Of a stretch of 64,000 bases of DNA, positions 58,121 to 64,000 are shown piece by piece. Source of the stretch: Heterodera schachtii (lineage: Eukaryota > Nematoda > Chromadorea > Rhabditida > Heteroderidae); assembly GCA_023374025.1 (NCBI GenBank), contig SIJG01000069.1, positions 515,834-579,833 of the forward strand. The letters run 5' to 3'. The notes beneath the pieces are model-generated. The model ran no database searches. It was not told the DNA's origin and saw only the letters and a list, made by a program, of their open reading frames with translations. The stretch's first letter is position 1. Each line of letters starts with the position of its first letter. Made by a program: the position numbers and the translations under genes.

Positions 58121-58859
58121 CAGGGCTGCACGCAATTACGGATTGCGGATTACGGAAATTACGGGTTTTTGGACCCCTGTAATTACGGATTACGGATTTT
58201 TGGGATTTTTTAATTTTGATCCGTAATTTGACTTTTGGGGACGATTTCTTGTAAGATTGTTTTATAAAAAACAAATTTTCTATTTTCTATTTAAAGGGCT
58301 ACTTGTAATCGAATTATTCAGGAATTAAAATCAGATAATCTTGTTAAGGCTACACCCTAATTTTGGTAGTATCCCTTTTTTGTCGAACCTATTTTTTTAC
58401 ACATTTATGAAAATTCATAAAAAATTTATCGATTTTTCTTAATAAAATCATTAAAATTTCAAAAAATTTTCCCGGCGGCGCCTACAGGCACCGCCGGACC
58501 CCGATTTACCCGATTTGATCAGACTTTCAAAAAATTTTCCAAAATAAACCCTAAAAATTCAAAAAGAATGAATTTTTTTCAGACACAAAATTATAATTTC
58601 TTTGTAAATTGAAATAAAAAATAAAGAAAAGGCATCCCAAAATCTGTTTTTCGGTTTTTATTAATTCACTATTTTAAAAAAATTCAACAATTCTGACAAA
58701 AAAATGATTTTTGAAAATTACGGATTGCGGATTACGGGAAATTACAAAGGTTTTTAGACCCCCCGTAATTACGGATTACGGATTTCCGTAACTGAGAAAA
58801 TCGCCGCAATTACGAATTACGGATTTCCGTAATTGCAAATCCAGTTGCGTGCAGCCCTG
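58121..58859. mobile_element. hAT-like MITE, 739 bp, with 8-bp target duplication
   Basis: Ends are inverted CAGGGCTGCACGCAA (58121-58135) and its complement (58845-58859). Outside lie GCCGAGAT (58113-58120) and GTCGAGAT (58860-58867), an 8-bp target duplication with one change. 8-bp duplications and CAGGG ends are typical of hAT elements. Both inner flanks carry clusters of ATTACGGATTACGG (58136-58225, 58716-58835) that are also similar in direct orientation. The AT-rich middle contains a palindromic CGGCGGCGCC/ GGCACCGCCG patch (58470-58497). There is no transposase. A 73-codon frame is incidental. Confidence 0.85.
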
Positions 58860-58995
58860 GTCGAGATACAAGCACCCAAGCGCTTCAGAAAATGGGCCGA
58901 AATATTCGCACCCAATTTATGCCATTTTTAACGATGCCTATTATTTCCATAAATGGAATTTTTGACAAACTAAAAAAGTGATTAATCAGGTAAAT

Positions 58996-59100
58996 ATGTA
59001 AATTAAATAAAAAGAGCAAACATCGCCGATTACCACGAACCAACAAAATTATTATTTTTTTCAAGCTCTTTCAAATATTCAAAAATTAAAATCAATAAAT
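58996..59100 (+). repeat. Dispersed direct repeat (partner 53455-53557)
   Basis: See 53455-53557. Confidence 0.85.
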
Positions 59101-61903
59101 AAAATTATTTTCTTTCTAAAAATTATAAATTAATATTAAATATAAATATTTTCAATTAGATAAATAAAATTAAAAAAAAATCATGCTTCAAAATATACTT
59201 ATGCGACTTAAAATAAGTTCTTTTTTAATAAGAGATTTCTGACACGGCTAAAATGGATTTGAATTTCTTTATTGTATTTTTTAACGTGAATTGCATATTT
59301 TTATTATAATAATTTAATTTAAATCCAAGACCGCTTGTTTCTCCATGAGAATAAAAAAGTTAAGAATATTTACAATTTTAACATAGATTTGTTTAATTCA
59401 TAATTGTTGATATTAAATTTTTATTTTAAAAATTAAAAATAAATAAAATCTTATATGTTTTATAGAACAAACGAATTGGTGCTAGGTCGATCCAAAAAAA
59501 AACCCCAGTGATTGATAAAAAATTGTATTTAATTATTCTATTCACTAAATTAATATACCTAATTATATACTCATTAATTATCTATAAATATTTTTAAAAT
59601 TATTATTGTTAAATATTTAAAAATGATTAAAGTTTTTGTTTCTTCGGGGTTATTCTTAAACCAGGAAAATTAGAGAACTGAATAAATCATGGTTTACACG
59701 ACTTGCTAAGGCCTAACCAGCGGATTTTATATGGATAATGAATCTTTGAAAAATACAATCCCTTATACAAATGAACTTGTTGAATGCAAAACACGTAAAA
59801 TTGAAATTTTCGTATCGGTGTGATTTTTTTTTTTGATCGGAAATGGAATGCTGTAAGCATTTGAGTTTTATAACTCAATGAGAAAAATCAATGAAGAAAT
59901 TTTTATTTATATAAAAAATAAAGTAAAGTGACAAAATTTTTCTTTTAAATAAATTTGATTACAAATAAAACGGAGATAAAATAATATATAACGGAATGTA
60001 TAAATATTTAATTTAATAAATAAGAACATTCGTTCTTACAATATTGGATAAACTTATACAATTAATTACAGACCTAAATATAAATTCTTATTAAGATAAA
60101 GATGTAAAAGCAACATTACATAAATCAAACTAATGATTGTACATATAATTTTCACATCAACTTTTAAGTATTAATTATATAATTATATGAGCATTTGTGA
60201 AATTAATTTTCTCACTTTTATTTATTAATCATATACTGTATAATAGTCCGATTATAAGATTTTTATTCATTTATTGTTTTTCATTAAAATTTATCCTTTT
60301 TTAAAGGAATATAAAAATAATCTACATTATTTTAATCAGTAAATATGCAATTTTAGATTAATAATGAATTTTTTTTGAAAAAACAATTATGCAATTTTTT
60401 AAAATAAAAATTATTTATTTTATTTAAATATTCTTTTCATTGACCAATTCATTGATTATGTGGTTTTTTTCCGGCTTATACAGTCTCTTATAGTTGTACT
60501 TATTAATGCTTTAAAAACAACATATTTAAATTCTTATTATTTATTAAAAATTATAATTATGAAAAATTGAACAAGATTAACAAGATTAATAATATTATAA
60601 TATTATATAATGATTATTATATTCTTTCAGTCAGTCAAAATTTGGTATTACAACGATAGCATATGATTTTTGATGATGATTATTATATTCTTTCCGACAG
60701 TCAAAATTTGGTATACAACGATAGCATATGATTTTGATGACTTTAAATATCTAAATAAAAAATATTCTTAAACCTTTTTTAAATTGATGATTATATTTAT
60801 ATCATAATATTTATTTTATATAACTATTAAATATTATGGGTTTTTTTAATAACATTATTTCACTAAACTATTTTTGATGGATTATGGTTTTAATTAGTTT
60901 TCTGTTATATATTAAAAATTTTTAAATTTATACTGTTATAGTATTTTATTTTTAAAAGTTTATTTTATTTTAAAAATTTTACTGCAAATTATTATTATTC
61001 TTTTTTGCTACCCATTATGTTTTTTCTTTGCTTCTCTTTTCGTAATGGAAAAAAATAAATAATTATATATTCCAATTACTGATTTTATTTAAAAATGTCA
61101 CAACAGAAATTTTTTGCAGATGGCACGCAACTCTCGGTCCAGTGAGAGGGCCTAATTTCCAGGACGTTCTCGCCATTTAAGGACGAATCCGAACCCTGGT
61201 ATAAACGATTTGGAAAGGAAATTCCACACATTTCGATCAAAAAATTAATAATTAAATTTGATTATGCATTTTAAGATGTTTTTGATTATTAATAAAATAA
61301 TAATATTATAATTGACTAAATAAGAATTTTTTTATTCTATTAAAATATAATTATTATTTGTTACACTTTTTTTGTTTAATAAACAGACTGGGAAATATAT
61401 AACAAGAATTAATTTTATAAAACTAACAGGTTTATCTCTTCAATGAATTAATCCTTGTCTACTGAAAAGAAAAAAAACGGACAAAAAAAGACATATTTAA
61501 AATAAAGAAACTTCAAATATTTTTCTTATATTGTTTTGATTGCGTGGTATAATAGTTTCTGGCTGATCGCAGATAAATGAAAAAATTTATCTTTCAATTC
61601 ACAAAAACAAAACATTAGAAAGGTAAAAAACAAGCAATAACATAATTAATTTATAAATATTAATTATAATTTTAATTGTAACTTAGTTATATGAATAAAA
61701 CATGTGAATGATGATAATATATGGCTAAGTCTACTTAAAGAAGATGAAAAATTAATGTAAATTTTTTCATGTTCAAATAATTATCGAATTTGTTCAAATT
61801 AATCATAAAAACCTCAATCCATTTTTAAAACGCACTAAAGAAAAAATATTTGTATATGGACAAAAATAAAGTTTTCAATGTTAAATATTTTAGGGAACAG
61901 TTC
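59101..61903. other. AT-rich gene-free region
   Basis: No coding signal. Contains the 59797-59862 repeat shared with 8375-8440, a tandem pair at 60612-60740, and a GC-richer patch at 61120-61196 ending CGAACCCTGG that may be a hAT-type end. Confidence 0.5.
60612..60740 (+). repeat. Tandem duplication of ~65 bp
   Basis: Two adjacent copies of a unit with GATTATTATATTCTTTC, GTCAAAATTTGGTAT and ACAACGATAGCATATGATTT. They differ by a few single-base changes, so the duplication is recent. Confidence 0.85.
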
Positions 61904-62213
61904 AACTCGCCGACGCACGACTCGCCGACGGACTAATCTTTTGTTCGTAACTTTTTTTCTTTTTATACCAATTTTTATAAAATTTATGTTATTCGGAAGC
62001 TTTAAGTGTTTAGAAACTATCATTAAGCAGATGTTAAGCGATTAAATAATTCTCCAAAGAGTTATAATTTTTATTATGCAAAAAATTGAAAAAGATGTGA
62101 ATTTTATGTGTTTTATTTTCTAACTCTTTGGAGAATTATTTAATCGCTTAATATCTGCTTAGATAGTTTCTAAACACTTAGTGCTTCCGAATAACATTAA
62201 TTTTATAAAAATC
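61904..62213. mobile_element. Foldback element with ~95-bp arms and CTCGCCGACG tip
   Basis: Arms 61971-62066 and 62120-62213 are near-perfect reverse complements (GTTATTCGGAAGC, GTGTTTAGAAACTATC, TTAAGCGATTAAATAATTC, TCCAAAGAGTTA) around a ~53-bp loop. The left tip (61904-61932) has two copies of ACTCGCCGACG. Beyond the right arm the mirror tip is missing. The arm shares the TAACTCTTTGG and TAATCGCTTA blocks with 27410-27465. Confidence 0.7.
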
Positions 62214-64000
62214 CAAGTTACACTTTTGAAAAACCCATATAAATAGTAGTAAAATAACAAAAATGTGAATTATTCAAAACTATTTAATCATCAAAAAATT
62301 ATAATTTCATTTTTTGATTAAAATAATTAAACCCAAAAAATTATTTAGGCATTAATCAATAAAAGATTTTATAAATGAGAATAAATATAAGAAGAACTCA
62401 TAAAAAAAGAATAAAATGCAATAAAAAAAAGGATACTGACGAAGTCATAAATGACGCTGAATTTGTTCCGAACACGATAAATAGCCTAAAATTATTTATA
62501 AAAAAACATTGTAAAAAAAATTCTATAAAATAAAATTTTATTCTATAATATACATATATATTATTGTTTTAAACTCAAGAAAATTTATTTAATCTCTCGA
62601 TAAGCATTATTATTTTTTTCTTTTATTTGAACTATAAATCATCTTAAATTCTGTTGTGACCAAGCATATAAAGATTATGTATTATTTTTTTGAATTATTC
62701 CATTAATGCTTTTGGTCTTTTTTAGTTGATCAGTTTAATAAAATACAAGTATTAATAAAATAAATCAAAATATGTCGATTTTCATTTTTAGAGAATCATT
62801 CATATCTAAATGTTTTTCAATTAAGTCAATTCATTTAAATATTATAATTAAATTTATTTTTTTAATCAAACAATTTTAAATTGAACAATCTTAAAGTTCT
62901 TTGTGTTGTTGGTTTGTCATAATTTAAATAAAAAACATATGCCAAAAAATCATTAATAATTTATGCTTTATAAATTATAAATCATTAATTTTTGATTCAT
63001 TTTGAATATCACTTTTTAATTGGCTGTAATTTTACTTTTTATAAATACATTTTTTAATTAAAAAATTTTTTTTAAAAATAAATTTATTTACCAACATAAA
63101 ATAAATGTTTTTAATGATTTAATTATATGGAGCAAACTCAAAATTTTCAATTTATCACTAAAATTATCTGTTAACAAGTGGCATTTTAACTTTGAAATTT
63201 TTTAAATATTTTTATTAAGGATTCATTTTACAAAAATATGATTTTATACTTAGTTTTAATAAATTTTAAATAAATTACGAATTTTTTGTTTTATCTTTTA
63301 ATTATATTAAATTTTTGAACTTATTTAAAATAAAATGCTTAACTAAATTTTCAAAGGTAATCTATTTAGTTTTTTTTTAAATTTTCTTGTCGGCATTCGA
63401 TGTGTCGAAGTTGTAGTTTTATTTCGTCATTTATAGTAAAAAAATTAAATGCTTTTATATTGAAATCTTCCGAAGATGAATAATAATAATAAAACCATAA
63501 TTAATAAACAGAACAACAAAATAAGCCTCTAATTTATTTAGATATACATAAGAAAATCAAAGAAAAATGATAATTAATAAGTATTCATTATTAAAATGTA
63601 AAATATTTTTATGAGACTTAAGCTTTACAATGAATAAGACTGTTAAAATTAAATTAAATAACAAAATAATACATTTAGAGGCTTGAATGATAAATAAAAT
63701 ATTAATTACATTAGGTGGATTTTTTGAAAACTTCATTATTTTATTTATTCCAATATTAAAATTAAATTTACAATATAATAAATAAGTTAGGATGAATGTC
63801 AATTAAATAATTAAATTGAAAAAAACAACATTATTTATTATAATTTTCATACCAAATTTTTAACAAAAAATATTGAAATAATAATAGCACTATTTTAAGT
63901 ATTTCTCGACATCAATTTAAATAAGCATTCATTAAATAAAGTTTATTTGTAAAAATAGGTATTTGCCAAAAGCAACATGAATTATTATTTTTAATGATTT
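62214..64000. other. AT-rich gene-free region
   Basis: No coding signal. The small frames here (for example an 81-codon one at 63557-63802) are what chance gives in A/T-rich DNA. No repeat structure was recognised. Confidence 0.5.

Overview
The window is a very AT-rich eukaryotic segment with no host gene that I can recognise. Its background is long A/T runs with few open frames. Everything with clear coding potential belongs to two mobile elements: a Ty3/gypsy-type LTR retrotransposon on the minus strand (about 236-8309) and a Helitron on the minus strand (protein 28059-32708). The base composition, the two element types and the many small inverted-repeat elements suggest an invertebrate, possibly a plant-parasitic-type nematode. 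No host gene or rRNA is present to prove this.

Layout. 1-235 is flanking sequence that recurs identically at 10038-10272. 236-8309 is the retroelement in reverse orientation. It runs from the 5' LTR (8004-8309) through a candidate primer-binding site, gag (ATG at 7699), protease/RT, RNase H, a remnant integrase and a long C-terminal extension with two SGNH-hydrolase-like segments, then a polypurine tract and the 3' LTR (1006-1311). Beyond the 3' LTR the sequence does not return to flank. It runs into a second copy of leader plus gag 5' end (236-1005), so the structure is tandem or rearranged. gag and RT each carry a frameshift, and the integrase has lost its zinc finger and first two catalytic acids in an in-frame deletion, so this copy cannot move by itself.

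8310-27100 is gene-free. It holds a GC-rich repeat cluster (9463-9625), a long-TIR MITE with an 8-bp target duplication (10612-11192), local duplications at 13.8-15.8 kb, and a large degenerate inverted repeat (21.34-24.69 kb). 27127-33900 is the Helitron region. A single uninterrupted 1549-residue Rep/helicase protein with N-terminal 23-residue STPR-like repeats is followed by a structured, hairpin-rich 3' side and lies between two ~55-bp inverted repeats.

33.9-64 kb is again gene-free and is a patchwork of old repeats. The main items are a second copy of the 10.6-kb MITE (40190-40576), dispersed direct repeats (36.2/43.5, 42.1/45.1, 52.4/52.9 and 53.5/59.0 kb), a GC-rich island with a tRNA-like remnant (49.3-49.9 kb), a higher-order satellite with long G tracts (50.8-51.5 kb), a hAT-like MITE with 8-bp target duplication (58121-58859), and a foldback element (61904-62213).

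The elements do not form a pathway with each other. The region reads as a transposon graveyard with one apparently intact Helitron enzyme. All repeat alignments were made by eye, so boundaries are approximate unless a target duplication fixes them.
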